This document shows positions 27,786-36,958 of a stretch of 64,000 bases of DNA, piece by piece. The stretch spans positions 7,770,001 to 7,834,000 of the forward strand of contig NZ_CP050022.2 of NCBI RefSeq assembly GCF_011602485.2. Direction: 5' to 3'. Position 1 is the first letter of the stretch. The number at the start of each line of letters is the position of its first letter. The position numbers and the translations under genes were made by a program. The notes beneath the pieces are model-generated. The model was not told the DNA's origin. It saw only the letters and a program-made list of their open reading frames with translations, and did no database searches. Origin of the DNA: Bradyrhizobium sp. 1(2017). Lineage in GTDB: Bacteria > Pseudomonadota > Alphaproteobacteria > Rhizobiales > Xanthobacteraceae.

Positions 27786-27995
27786 ATGAGAGTCTCCTCG
27801 ATTGTCGGACTGCTGTTTGCAGCAGTGATGTTGGCGATCATTCCGGTCTCGCCGCAGGTGACACCGCGCGGCGTGGAGTTAAGCGCTGATCAAGCGCAGG
27901 CCGTCACGTACCGGCGCGCCCGCGTGACTGCGCGTCGTGTCGACCGTCGCGATTACCGCTATACGCGTCGCGCTGTGCGACGTGGTGCGTATTAG
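27786..27995 (+). CDS. small secreted Arg-rich protein
   Basis: 69 aa: signal peptide (VGLLFAAVMLAIIPVS) followed by a very Arg/Tyr-rich mature part (RRARVTARRVDRRDYRYTRR). GGGAGTAGGTGC before the ATG. Probably a periplasmic or surface-bound cationic peptide; function unknown. Confidence 0.65.
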   Translation: MRVSSIVGLLFAAVMLAIIPVSPQVTPRGVELSADQAQAVTYRRARVTARRVDRRDYRYTRRAVRRGAY

Positions 27996-28344
27996 CGGAG
28001 CGCGACGCGGGCAGAGAGCCAGAACCGGTTCCAGTCGTCGCAACGCGCGAGGCATGCTATGACCCGTCTACCAGCGGGCGACGCGTTCCTTACGGTCGCC
28101 ATTATGAGCGCCACGTTCCTGACAGAGGTCGCTATTTTCATCCTGATTGGAATGATCTGAACTCTGGGCCCCACGCGGAAGTCCTGAAACGTCCGCTTTG
28201 CCCCGCTATCAGAGGTATAGCGGACGTCGAACGGCGTCCCCGACTTATGGGCACACGCCCAAGCCCGCAATATGCAGGAACCCGCTGGGCTGGGGCTGCA
28301 AAGAAAGCAAACCTCAATAAGGTTGGCCAAGCGGAGGAGCACAA
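27996..28344. other. 350 bp with no gene
   Basis: No coding-like frame; it contains scattered sequence of the sort AACGTCCGCTTT that often follows rhizobial genes. Confidence 0.4.
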
Positions 28345-28671
28345 ATGCCGTCAATCGAACAATGCAGAGCCTATGCTGCGGAATACAAAATCCTAGGAGC
28401 TGATCCGAAAAATTCAGCCCGCCTGTCTACCGTGCTTAGGAACATTTCACGTAGCTGGATAGCACTAGGGCACCAGCTTGAGAGCCTTGCGGATATCGCA
28501 AAATCGGAAAGAAGTAAGACCGCCTCGGTTGGCGGCTTCCCTCATTTAGAATGTCGCCTGTTGGCCCTTCTCGGAAGTCCGACAACGTCCGCTTTCGCGC
28601 CGCAGTTGGAGCACAAGCGGACATCACGCGCGCCTACTCTTAGCAGCAGATTTTATGAGTACGCACCCTAG
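28345..28671 (+). CDS. small helical protein, RAYAAEY type
   Basis: 108 aa; only the first ~55 residues look conserved (MPSIEQCRAYAAEYKILGAD, NISRSWIALGHQLESLADI), resembling the N-terminal part of the 33740 protein (YRAKAAEYEELIK). The rest is probably translated non-coding sequence after a lost stop. Strong ribosome site GGAGGAGC. Confidence 0.55.
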   Translation: MPSIEQCRAYAAEYKILGADPKNSARLSTVLRNISRSWIALGHQLESLADIAKSERSKTASVGGFPHLECRLLALLGSPTTSAFAPQLEHKRTSRAPTLSSRFYEYAP

Positions 28672-29125
28672 CTAGCTAGATTGCGGACCTCAAACGATAT
28701 CCGTCTCACGGCGGAAACGTGCGTCAATCGGACAACTCCGACGACTGTTCCGAATTTTTTGGGTTTAGCCCCGAGGAGGCGCGGCCAAGAGCTGGGGCTA
28801 GTTGGTGTGCGCTTGCGCCGAAGCAATGATACCATCGCCGACGGCTGATCAAAGATCTCTTGTCAGAACGCCATCCTGGAACTGCCCCTTTGTTGTCATG
28901 CATCTTTCCACATGGGTGACCGTTAGCGCTGCAACTTGGCCAGTCGGAAACTACACGCGCCAGCGACATATGCGCGCAGAACTGCATTTAACGGCTAGTT
29001 CGCGCAAACAGCGGGAATGAACTCGCGTGGACCACCATGAGCAATTTTATACAGACTGTGGTCATGCCCCTGCGCAAGTTATCGTCACTCACCGCGCGTG
29101 ACCTGCAAGTTTTTCCTGTCTCCAT
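28672..29125. other. 450 bp with no gene
   Basis: Intergenic; no coding-like frame or clear structure seen. It must hold the promoter of the FixJ-like gene. Confidence 0.4.
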
Positions 29126-29755
29126 ATGGGAGAAGTATTGTTGCCTAGCGTGGTCTACATCGTCGACGACGACCGTTTTTTCCAAACCGCTATCCGGCGG
29201 CGACTACAGCTATCCGGATATGAGGTGCAGATATATTCGTCCGCCGAACAGTTCATTGATCAGCAACCTGACGATAGCCGACTTGGCTGTCTTGTCGTCG
29301 ATGCCAAGATACCCAGACTTGGCGGCCCGAAGCTACAAGCCCGTCTGCACGAAGCCGGTTCGACGCTCCCAGTTGTGTTTGTTTCCTACTACAACGATAT
29401 CAACACGGTCGTGCAGACGGTGAAGGCCGGCGCGGAAGATTTTCTGCTGAAGCCGGTGACATCTAACGTACTGATCGCGGCAATCGAACGCGCGATAGCT
29501 CGGCATGATGTTTCAAGAAAGCTCCAGAGCGAGCTGAACCTCCTGCGCGCTCATGTTGCTACGTTGACCCCGCGTGAACGGCAGGTCTTCGGACTTCTGG
29601 TTCAAGGCAAGCCCAACAAGCAGATTGCGTATGCATTGGGCCCGACTGAACGGACGATCAAGGCGCACCGACACATGGTCATGGAGAAAATGAACGTACG
29701 ATCAGTGGCCGAACTGGTCCTGATCGCTAACCGGCTGGGTCATTCGGCGGTATGA
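29126..29755 (+). CDS. FixJ/NarL-type response regulator
   Basis: 209 aa. Receiver domain with acidic pocket VDDD (13-16), phospho-acceptor Asp59 in CLVVDAKIPRLGG and Lys in FLLKPV; then LuxR-type HTH (LTPRERQVFGLLVQGKPNKQ, ERTIKAHRHMVMEKMNV). FixJ-like layout. No histidine kinase is adjacent, so it is an orphan. Two usual details differ: YYNDINTVV where G.GDVPMAV is common. Likely activates transcription when phosphorylated. Confidence 0.92.
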   Translation: MGEVLLPSVVYIVDDDRFFQTAIRRRLQLSGYEVQIYSSAEQFIDQQPDDSRLGCLVVDAKIPRLGGPKLQARLHEAGSTLPVVFVSYYNDINTVVQTVKAGAEDFLLKPVTSNVLIAAIERAIARHDVSRKLQSELNLLRAHVATLTPRERQVFGLLVQGKPNKQIAYALGPTERTIKAHRHMVMEKMNVRSVAELVLIANRLGHSAV

Positions 29756-29807
29756 GGCAGACAGCGGCTCAATGGCGTGCGCGGAAATGCCCTTCCGACT
29801 TCGATGA

Positions 29808-30086
29808 TTAGTGAACCCGGTCTATGTTGCCGTTGTGCTCGATGACGAGCCGCGCGGTCTTATTGTTTTGGCTGACGACCGTGATTTTCATGGGCAGCAT
29901 GAACGCGTTGTTATCGCAGTGCTTGATCAATACGACAAGCTCCGCACCTTCGTTGAAGTTCGCCACCAGCACGCTGCCGTTGTCAGCCACGGCGCGAAAG
30001 GCGAGCGGTAGCTGCATGTCATGCTCGTAGAGGCACTGATCGATGATCGTCGCCAAGAACTCCTCGAAGCCGTCGTTCATGTTCAT
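29808..30086 (-). CDS. hypothetical protein, 92 aa
   Basis: 92 aa, GGGAGAAGGAC before the first ATG (a second Met two codons later is possible). EEFLATIIDQCLYEHDMQLP, then beta-rich ADNGSVLVANF, ITVVSQNNKTARLVIE. Convergent with the response regulator. No family recognised, composition clearly coding. Confidence 0.65.
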   Translation of the reverse strand: MNMNDGFEEFLATIIDQCLYEHDMQLPLAFRAVADNGSVLVANFNEGAELVVLIKHCDNNAFMLPMKITVVSQNNKTARLVIEHNGNIDRVH

Positions 30087-30199
30087 GTCCTTCTCCCCAA
30101 TCGAGCGCGACGATCTAGACTGCCGAACGATCGATGGCTTCGAGCGGAGATGCGCCGCGCCAAAGCGCGCCCCTCGTCACCCGCCAACAGACTTCTACC

Positions 30200-30430
30200 C
30201 CACTGGCATTCCTATTTGATCTGGATCAAGGTTCCAACGAGAACCCGCAACCCGGTCATAGTGCTGTTGCGGTTGCTGATGCTCGCGCCGGTCTCGTCCA
30301 AGTGCAACTGGAAGCGGCGGATGTCCTCGAGTGTGGCCCTGTGTGGGGAGCGCTCGAGAAACGCGGCGAACCGCTTGCAGCTGCTGATGTCGCCGAGCAG
30401 CGAGACTAGCGTGCTGTTCGAACTCATCGG
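30200..30430 (-). pseudogene. tyrosine recombinase, N-terminal fragment
   Basis: The minus strand encodes DISSCKRFAAFLERSP, then LEDIRRFQLHLDETGASISN and TMTGLRVL, the SAM-like core-binding domain of XerC/phage-type integrases. The catalytic domain is absent. Confidence 0.7.
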
Positions 30431-30605
30431 CGCACGCTGCGAGCGCCGCTCGATGTTGATCACCGCCAATCAGCCCTTCGGCGATGACGCTCGCCGCCAT
30501 CGATGGTCGCGTGGTGAACGAGACCATCGTTGAGATGAACGTTGAGAGCTATCGCAGGCGCACCGCGGTCCGGGACGATCGGCCCCGCACACCACACCCA
30601 AACCA
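30400..30605 (+). pseudogene. IstB (IS21) fragment
   Basis: Plus strand: VLFELIGARCERRSMLITAN, then QPFG and, in another frame, VVNETIVEMNVESYRRRTA: the C-terminal part of the IS21 helper ATPase. Frameshifted; the rest of the IS is not present. Confidence 0.75.
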
Positions 30606-30734
30606 TCGCTGATTGACGCTCCGCGACAATCAGACTTCAACAAAACTCTTGCGCATGACAATCTGCGCGGCAATCATCGCCGCGACACTGACTCGCCATC
30701 TAGATTGCCGCTTCCGATCCAGATCGACGCGCTA

Positions 30735-30965
30735 CACCAGTCTGCGAGTCGAAGCCATAGCCGTATTGTTCCTTCTCCAGGGCCTTACGGATCACGAGCG
30801 GGCTGTCCTCGCCCGCGTTTTATCGCGATCTTGCGGGCCGGTCAGGACAGCGCCTTGCGCGCGATGTCGATGCCGGTCTTTTTGGTTATCGTTCTCGGTG
30901 CGCGGCTCCTTGAGACGCTGCGAGGCAACGCAGCAATGCTCGGCAGCAGCCAGCGCGGTGCTGAC
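30735..30965 (-). pseudogene. groEL fragment
   Basis: The minus strand resembles GroEL codons near 400-500 of the intact gene, with many mismatches and frameshifts; the run from AGTCTGCGAGTCGAAGCC to the bases encoding the PGGG-flanking region can be followed. No start, no tail. A dead duplicate of a chaperonin gene. Confidence 0.75.
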
Positions 30966-31138
30966 CTTAGGCCCAGACTTTGAACCGGCCGAGCACTGGC
31001 TAGTGCCTTGGTCCGCCCGTTTGCATTAACCGATCAAGGTGCCGACGACACGTTAAAGGACTCGCATTTGGTGCGGGCCAAGCGCCTAATGGCGCATGTT
31101 AATGTTCCAAGCCGCACGTTGAGGCCGGAGGCCATAAA

Positions 31139-31372
31139 ATGAGTGAGGATCAGGAACGATCCCTTCGCCGAGCTGCCCAAGCGAACAGAGAACGCCTTGC
31201 GGTCGCGCATCGCGAGGGGGTCATGCAAGAAGAGGCAGAAAAGGCCGCTGATGTTCGCCAAAACATGGCGCGCCTCAAGGAGCGACGGTTAGCCAAGGAA
31301 GCGCAAGGGGCTCGGACGGCAATCTCCAAGGCAAACCAGCCCCAAGCGTTCAAGCCAAGGCGATTCAGATAA
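31139..31372 (+). CDS. small helical NMARLxxRRLAKE protein
   Basis: 77 aa, highly charged and helical (RERLAVAHREGVMQEEAEKA, RQNMARLKERRLAKEA). Relative of the protein at 54148, sharing the VR.NMARLRE.R.AKE core. Probably a short coiled coil. GGCCGGAGGCC before the start. Function unknown. Confidence 0.7.
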   Translation: MSEDQERSLRRAAQANRERLAVAHREGVMQEEAEKAADVRQNMARLKERRLAKEAQGARTAISKANQPQAFKPRRFR

Positions 31373-31534
31373 AAGGATGCGGAGACGAGGCCGCCGCCCG
31401 TGTCCAGACGGGACCGAAGTCATCAGAAAAACGGTCGCGCGCTGCACTCGCTCCTAAAAGTGAGGCAGGCCGCGCCGGCGTAAACCGAGCCCAAATTGAC
31501 TCGCACTTCGGGTCAACCAGGCGCATGCTCGTGC

Positions 31535-31590
31535 CATCACCGTTCTGCATCCTGGCATTTGCCGGTGACTGAGAGTGTTGCGCTCCCGCC
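31535..31590 (+). promoter_or_regulatory. conserved small-gene leader element, copy 7
   Basis: ATCACCG, spacer, TGCCGGTGACTGAGAG, TGT, TGCGCTCCCGCC. Ends 19 nt before the zinc-ribbon gene at 31610. Confidence 0.85.
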
Positions 31591-31609
31591 TATGCGTAGG
31601 GAGGTATTC

Positions 31610-31855
31610 ATGGCCCAACCTCAAAGCCCGTCACCTGCCGTTGCACCGATCACAATCCAGCGCCCCCTCTGTCCAAGGTGCAAGGCTTCGATGATGCTCC
31701 TCAGCGTCGAGCCAGAGCGCCCAGGCGTGGACTTGCATAGGTTTCAGTGCGCACTCTGCAATGACGTACTTACGTTGCGTGCCGCCTACGAAGATCCTAT
31801 GTGTTCCAGGTCCCTTGGCCGCTGGCTACAAGGCGATTTGCATCCACCGAAGTGA
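31610..31855 (+). CDS. small zinc-ribbon protein
   Basis: 81 aa from MAQPQSPSPA with GGGAGG before it. CPRCKASMMLL and FQCALCNDVLTL form a CxxC...CxxC zinc ribbon; the C-terminus is basic. Similar in outline to the 52 aa protein at 44977. Possibly nucleic-acid binding. The leader element links it to the tiny-gene regulon. Confidence 0.75.
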   Translation: MAQPQSPSPAVAPITIQRPLCPRCKASMMLLSVEPERPGVDLHRFQCALCNDVLTLRAAYEDPMCSRSLGRWLQGDLHPPK

Positions 31856-31861
31856 GGTCAT

Positions 31862-32080
31862 GTAGTCCCCAAAAAAGCAGTTTCAGTCACGGGTTTGGCG
31901 CTGATCTGGGCCACGTCGGGAGCGACCCAAACAGCCGCGCAACAACAGGTGCAGCGCGATTTCACTCAGCTTTTCGGTGTACCGAATCTCGACTTCGCGT
32001 CCCTGGCGGAACGAACACTGTCGGCGCGACTTGGTGAGGGGCGACCGGATGCATATGCCCCCAAGCATACGATGAAATGA
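31862..32080 (+). pseudogene. decayed copy of the secreted protein at 3875
   Basis: Signal-peptide sequence GLALIWATSGATQTAAQQQV matches VLIWATSAAAQTAARQQL of the intact gene. The start is followed at once by a stop (ATGTAG) and the mature part diverges within 20 codons. Confidence 0.65.
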
Positions 32081-32128
32081 CGGCCTCAGCGCGCCCCGCA
32101 CGCCCTGGGGTCGTTTTTTGCGACGGGC

Positions 32129-32808
32129 CTACTGATCTCGCTCTCTCAGCAGGGGCTTCTCATGCAAAACCGCGCTCAATAGCGAATTGTGGACCTCGAT
32201 GTGTCCATTATAGCTGATGAAGCCCAGCCTGCGAAACTTGTTCATGAATAGCTGACGCGGGATCGCGTGGTCCCGATCATCTCCGCCAATGTTTCCTGAC
32301 TAATGTTCGCGCTGATCGGCTGCGGATTGCCTTCCTTGCCGAAATTGGCGAGCAGCAACAGGAGTCGAGCAAGCCGCCGCTCGCTCGAATTGAAGAGCTG
32401 GTCGATCAGGTCCTCCTCAATCCGACTGTTCCGGGTCAGGAGATACGACATGAAGAGCTGTGAAAAGTTCGGCTCGTCACGAATAGCCCCCATCATCGCG
32501 TCTTTGGTGATCGACGTGATGACGCAATCCTCCATCGTCGTTGTCGTCGCGATGCGTAACGGATGACCGTTCATGCATCCTTCGCCAAAGAATTGGCCGG
32601 GCTCCAGAATTGCGACAACCGCCTCCTTACCCTGCTCAGATACGACCGTTAGCTTCACTTTGCCTTTTTGAATGTAAAACACCGAGTCTGCGACATCGCC
32701 TTGCTGGAACACGCGCCGGTTCTTGGGAAGCTCGAGAATCGTTTTCCCCGCGCCCACTTTGGCGAGGAATTTTTTGGGGTCAAAGATGTCCTTGGTTGGC
32801 TTGGCCAC
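32129..32808 (-). pseudogene. Crp/Fnr regulator with late frameshift
   Basis: The first 185 codons are intact and closely similar to the regulator at 20252 (LAKVGAGKTILELPKNRRVF, EPGQFFGEGCMNGHPLRIAT). One base is missing where the copy has AGCTTCTTCATG (here AGCTATTCATG), so translation stops at 188 aa inside the HTH wing. The remaining 3' codons (MNKFRRLGFISYNGHIEVHN) are still readable in the next frame to 32129. DNA binding is probably lost. Confidence 0.85.
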
Positions 32809-33279
32809 GAGAGCCTCCCCTGACTCACAAACTTGTCCGATCTCGGTTAACTGACAAACGCACAGGTATTTTGAACGAGTGGCGAGTGTTGTTTAGCCAG
32901 CTAATCGCTTGCGGCGCTAACCCCATTTTCAAACATTACCTGTTGATTTTCACCAGTTCTACAGAAAAGCCCGACTTTTGAGCGCGTCAGTTTGCTGCCC
33001 GCCGGGCGGCATCCGCCGGCAGTCCCGCAAACGCATCGAGCATAGGCTGCCACTCACCAGATCAGGCGACGGCCACGATCTGAACGTGAGCGCGGTTGAC
33101 ATGTTGAAGTGGACGGATATTGAAACCGGTAGGCCCTGCGTAACCTGCGGATGCTCGCCTCAACTCAACCCTGAGGTCGGGAGAGCGAGGCAGCTCGGGA
33201 TTCCGAGTTTGATAGACGTCTTATGGGAGCGGCTCGCCGTCAGCCTGTCGTCTTTGCCGTACCGTTGGCCGTTTCGGTA
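32809..33279. other. 470 bp with no convincing gene
   Basis: Upstream region of the broken Crp/Fnr gene; a long frame on the plus strand from 32978 has poor composition. Confidence 0.4.
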
Positions 33280-33435
33280 TCAGCCATTCCTTCCTGTTTG
33301 CTGCGAGGCGAAGCTGCGCGGCGCTTCTGATGGCTTTGCATCGCATCGGGTAGCAACTTCTGCCTGTGCCAAAGCCTCGGATGCCCGGGCAGCCCAATCG
33401 CGACGGTCGAGATCGTGCGGCGGTGAGTCTGTCAT
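33280..33435 (-). CDS. possible small protein, shortened
   Basis: 51 aa from MTDSPPHDLDRRDWAARASE. The RDWAARASEALAQA stretch resembles the N-terminal part of a common rhizobial small family, but the usual C-terminal half is missing. Confidence 0.4.
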   Translation of the reverse strand: MTDSPPHDLDRRDWAARASEALAQAEVATRCDAKPSEAPRSFASQQTGRNG

Positions 33436-33739
33436 TTCATCCTTGTTACTTTGGCTCTCACATCGCTGCACCATGAATCTGGATAAGGCGGAATAGCGAT
33501 CGCACTCTCCTGTGCTCATGAATGCTGATGGTCGCGAGGTGACGCGGCAGTATGCTGGCTCGGCAGCTCAACGCGCAGGTCAATATTGCTCACTCTCGTG
33601 CCCTCTTATTTGTGCGCCGGGGCTCGTTATTTGAACCTTCGATCCCCATGTCTATCTAAGTCTGACGGTCCGGAGTGGCCGGAGATTTAAATCTCTGCAA
33701 TACCGCGCAAAGGCAGCCGAGTACGAGGAACTGATTAAG

Positions 33740-34180
33740 GTGTCGGCCGACCCGGATGAGATCCGTAGATTTCAAGAGCTGCAGAACCGATTTGCCTCGC
33801 TCGCCGATAACGCGCAAGGACTGGCGGGCGAGTATGACAATGCGGTGGCGGAACAGGGCCGATCGCACGGCGTAGCCTTTGCGGCCGAAGAAGAGCTTGT
33901 TCTGCGGTGTCTTGGCGCAGCTATCATCATGCAATGGAACGCTCCACCGACGACGTTGCAACGGGAAATCTTCGACACCGCCGGGTCGATTGGCAAATTG
34001 CTGGAGACGGCGGCGCTCCGCGGCCAAATCGCCCGATTTCTTCATAACCACAAGGATGACGCCGGTCACGGCAAATTGCCTCTAACAGAAGACATGCCTG
34101 CCGATGCAAGATCGAGCACTTTGGCTTTCTCTCGGTGGGACAACGAGGGAGGCGCAGTTCGCGACGCGCTGCCGATCTGA
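33740..34180 (+). CDS. conserved protein with displaced start
   Basis: 146 aa from the first available GTG. The family sequence begins before it in frame (YRAKAAEYEELIK), where no start codon exists, so the N-terminus has been cut. Centre: FQELQNRFASLADNAQGLAG; C-terminus KLPLTEDMPADARSSTLAFS, RWDNEGGAVRDALPI, shared with 21833. It lies 26 nt before the 123 aa gene, so the pair is probably one operon. Function unknown. Confidence 0.6.
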   Translation: MSADPDEIRRFQELQNRFASLADNAQGLAGEYDNAVAEQGRSHGVAFAAEEELVLRCLGAAIIMQWNAPPTTLQREIFDTAGSIGKLLETAALRGQIARFLHNHKDDAGHGKLPLTEDMPADARSSTLAFSRWDNEGGAVRDALPI

Positions 34181-34206
34181 CCGGACGCCCATTACAGGAG
34201 GTTTCC

Positions 34207-34578
34207 ATGTCACTTACACAGTTTCGGGTCGATGACTGTCCACATACCATGGACGGGTTGCGGCTTCTTGCTCAGGATGCAAATCAACAGATCGAGGCGT
34301 TCATGAGCCGGAAAGTGATGGACATTTGGGCGGAGTCTGTGGAGCATCGTGGAGGACGACAAAGTCTATTTCGCGATCAATACAACGCCCTTGGTAGACT
34401 GAACCTTGCCGCCCTTCAGCGGATTGTGAGCGCGAAATATCAGCGAGGCCCTGCATTCAACCGCCAACATCCCTTTGTCGAGATACTATTCTCTGACATT
34501 ACGGAAAGCCGCGAGGCTCTAAATCTGAGTCAACTCGTGCGAGAAGCGTTGCCGCCAGCATTTCATAGGCTGGCCTGA
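34207..34578 (+). CDS. conserved rhizobial 123 aa protein, second copy
   Basis: 123 aa from MSLTQFRVDD with AGGAGG upstream. Closely similar to the 21432 protein throughout (GGRQSLFRDQYNALGRLNLA, AFNRQHPFVEILFSDITES). Part of the inverted duplication with the 20-22 kb region. Confidence 0.75.
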   Translation: MSLTQFRVDDCPHTMDGLRLLAQDANQQIEAFMSRKVMDIWAESVEHRGGRQSLFRDQYNALGRLNLAALQRIVSAKYQRGPAFNRQHPFVEILFSDITESREALNLSQLVREALPPAFHRLA

Positions 34579-34815
34579 GATCGATCTACACCACGAAAGT
34601 GCTGCCGACCAACAGGGGGATCGGTGGGCGGTTATGGCGAAAGTCAAAACCTGCAAAACAAGAATAGCCGGAGTTTCTACTCGACGAATCGCGAGATCGA
34701 TAAGAAGAGCAATGAATCCGCCCACCGGTGAAGAGCGGAAGGAATGCAAGCGTCAACTGGCGGATCGACCGAATTGCGAAGGGCGCCTCGACCAGCCGAG
34801 GAGAGGGTGGTTAAG

Positions 34816-35169
34816 ATGATGATGCCAGCGAAAGCCGAGGCCCCACCTCTGCCTGTCTTCGTGCTGGAGATCGATGGTCAGCCAATTCTGGCGTTCAGAG
34901 CGGCGACGTTTCGTCAGGCCAGAGAACTCGGCAAGGAGGACTGGTTGCAAGAAGACTTGAAGCGAATGATGATTGGGTACAGGCCGCTTTGGGATGGGAA
35001 GTCTCCGATCCGGGTGCGTCGGGCCGGCCCGGCAGAAGAAGTGTACTACGTTGACGCCAAAACGGAGAACGCTCCGGGCGACTTGCCTTTGGTCTATCTG
35101 ATCCAGCGCGACGATGAAATGGATACAACTGGTCCCGTTACTCGTGGATCATTTCCGCCCCGGAGATGA
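34816..35169 (+). CDS. hypothetical protein, 117 aa
   Basis: 117 aa from a triple Met with GAGGAGAGGG upstream. PPLPVFVLEIDGQPILAFRA, RQARELGKEDWLQEDLK, PLWDGKSPIRVRRAGPAE: compact alpha/beta protein, cytoplasmic. Type seen in rhizobia; function unknown. The IS110-type element begins about 115 bp downstream. Confidence 0.65.
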   Translation: MMMPAKAEAPPLPVFVLEIDGQPILAFRAATFRQARELGKEDWLQEDLKRMMIGYRPLWDGKSPIRVRRAGPAEEVYYVDAKTENAPGDLPLVYLIQRDDEMDTTGPVTRGSFPPRR

Positions 35170-35284
35170 GCTCGAACTGACACCTTATCGGTGGACTGTG
35201 TCAGATTGGTAGACGAGCGAACCGGGACCTGCTGCAGTGATGGATCCTTCAAACGACCTCCTCAGTTAGGCCGTGTACTCATCT

Positions 35285-36640
35285 GTGGACGCCCCGCCAG
35301 ATGCAAGCGGTTTTTGAAGAAGATTGGCACGTAGTCGGATGCTGCCATCTGTCCGGCCTCTGATGCAGCGATGGAGCTGCGGGCCCGTATGGGAGTTCGC
35401 GGACCGGAACCAAATCATAAATGCGTGCTCTGGGCACGATGAGTACATCTGGTTCTTCCGGCCCCGTCTCGCCGACTGTTGCGCCATACTCTCCTTCGAC
35501 CGACTGCACCTGCGACGACCTCAGGCCCGCCAGGCTCACGCCATGGCCGCGACCGGAGCTCTGTAGTTTTCCTGCTTTACAAGCAGCGCCCAGACGATCC
35601 GCGCCATCTTGTTCGCGAGCGCCACGGTTACCAGCATGCGCGGTTTGCGTGCCAGCATCTGCTCGAGCCACGAACCTCTTGGCGCGCCCCGTTTGCTCGC
35701 CTGCTGCACGACGGCGCTGCTGCCGATGATGAGGAGGCGCCTGAGCGTGCGTTCGCCCATTTTGGACGTCGCGCCAAGCTTCTGTTTGCCACCCGTCGAT
35801 CGTTGAAGAGGCGTAAGCCCCAGCCAGGCGGCAAAGTCGCGGCCCTTGGCGAAGGTCTCGATCGGCGGCGCTAGGGCGGCGATCGCTGTGGCGGAGATCG
35901 GGCCGATGCCAGGAACGGTCATCAGCCTGCGCGATACTTCGTCCTCGCGAGCACGTCGCGCGATTTCCTGGTCGAGGTCCGCGACCTTGCCATTGAGGTC
36001 GGTCAGCAGGTCCAACATCAATCGGAACATGGCGTGGGCCGCTTTGGGGAGCGAGCTGGCCATCTCTTCTTCCTCGATCAGGTCGGTAAGCATCGTCACG
36101 TGCGACGGCCCCTTAGGTGCGACCCATCCATATTCAGTGAGGTGTCCCCGGATCGCGTTGATGAGCTGCGTTCGCTGCCGCACTAACAGGTCACGGGTCC
36201 GAAACACCAGACCCGCCGCCTGTTGCTGTTCGCTCTTCACGGCCACGAACCGCATGCTCGGCCGCTGCGCTGCTTCGCAGATCGCCTCGGCATCGATCGC
36301 GTCATTCTTTTGCCGCTTCACAAACGGCTTTACGTAGGCGGGAGGGATCAGCCGAACTTCATGGCCAAGCTGGGTCAGTTGACGGGCCCAGTGATGCGCT
36401 CCGCCACATGCCTCCAGAGCTACCGTGCAACTCGGCTGAGCTGCGAAGAAATCCAGCAGCTTTCCTCGGCTGATCCGTTTGCTGAATATTGCTCGCCCTT
36501 TCCCGTCTGCTCCATGAGCGTGGAAAACATGCTTGGCGATATCCAGACCGATTATGATAACCTCTGACACGGACGCCTCCCTTAAGTGGTGCTCAACACC
36601 TCCACTTTGGCACATCGATGCCGTCGGGCGGGGCGTCCAC
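35285..36640 (-). mobile_element. IS110/IS1111-type element
   Basis: Bounded by the 14-bp inverted repeat GTGGACGCCCCGCC (35285-35298) and its complement (36627-36640). One transposase inside. Subterminal inverted repeats point to the IS1111 group. About 1.36 kb. No target duplication is visible, as expected for the family. Confidence 0.8.
35536..36570 (-). CDS. IS110-family transposase
   Basis: 344 aa from a GTG (VSEVIIIGLDIAKHVFHAHG). DEDD catalytic residues are present: GLDIAK, VALEACGG, and KNDAIDAEAICEAA. The C-terminal Tnp_20 domain (RLMTVPGIGPISATAIAALA) is complete, including TPLQRSTGGK. The frame has no defects, so the element may be active. Confidence 0.92.
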   Translation of the reverse strand: MSEVIIIGLDIAKHVFHAHGADGKGRAIFSKRISRGKLLDFFAAQPSCTVALEACGGAHHWARQLTQLGHEVRLIPPAYVKPFVKRQKNDAIDAEAICEAAQRPSMRFVAVKSEQQQAAGLVFRTRDLLVRQRTQLINAIRGHLTEYGWVAPKGPSHVTMLTDLIEEEEMASSLPKAAHAMFRLMLDLLTDLNGKVADLDQEIARRAREDEVSRRLMTVPGIGPISATAIAALAPPIETFAKGRDFAAWLGLTPLQRSTGGKQKLGATSKMGERTLRRLLIIGSSAVVQQASKRGAPRGSWLEQMLARKPRMLVTVALANKMARIVWALLVKQENYRAPVAAMA

Positions 36641-36718
36641 CCCATCATAAATCAGAGCGCTTGCGTCAGGACGTCTGAAGTCCGCTTGCGAGACGACAGC
36701 AGAGCAACAGGCGGACGT

Positions 36719-36919
36719 TTACTGACTCTCGGAGGATGGGTCGGACTGACTCGAAGCTGGGTCAGCTTTGTACCGGCCCAACAGGATGGATGGATCAGAC
36801 TCCGCCAAAACCTTTTTTGCGAATCTGATAAACTCCCGGGCGCGTTCGATCTCATCGCGATCATAGTCGCGTGGTCGAAAAATCGGGATTTGAGGCGCCG
36901 GGCGAGGTTTTTCGGGCAT
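36719..36919 (-). CDS. hypothetical protein, 66 aa
   Basis: 66 aa: a Pro-rich start (MPEKPRPAPQIPIFRPRDYD), a helix (RDEIERAREFIRFAKKVLAE) and a Ser-rich tail. No membrane segment. The IS110-type element lies 79 bp downstream. Function unknown. Confidence 0.6.
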   Translation of the reverse strand: MPEKPRPAPQIPIFRPRDYDRDEIERAREFIRFAKKVLAESDPSILLGRYKADPASSQSDPSSESQ

Positions 36920-36958
36920 GGGTCGTCGAGCCGTGACCGAATGGGAAACGCAGAAAAG

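Noticed and set aside
34634..34819. 61-codon frame MAKVKTCKTRIAGVSTRRIA
   Set aside because: Weak ribosome site, odd composition and overlap with the 34816 gene start; not supported as a gene.
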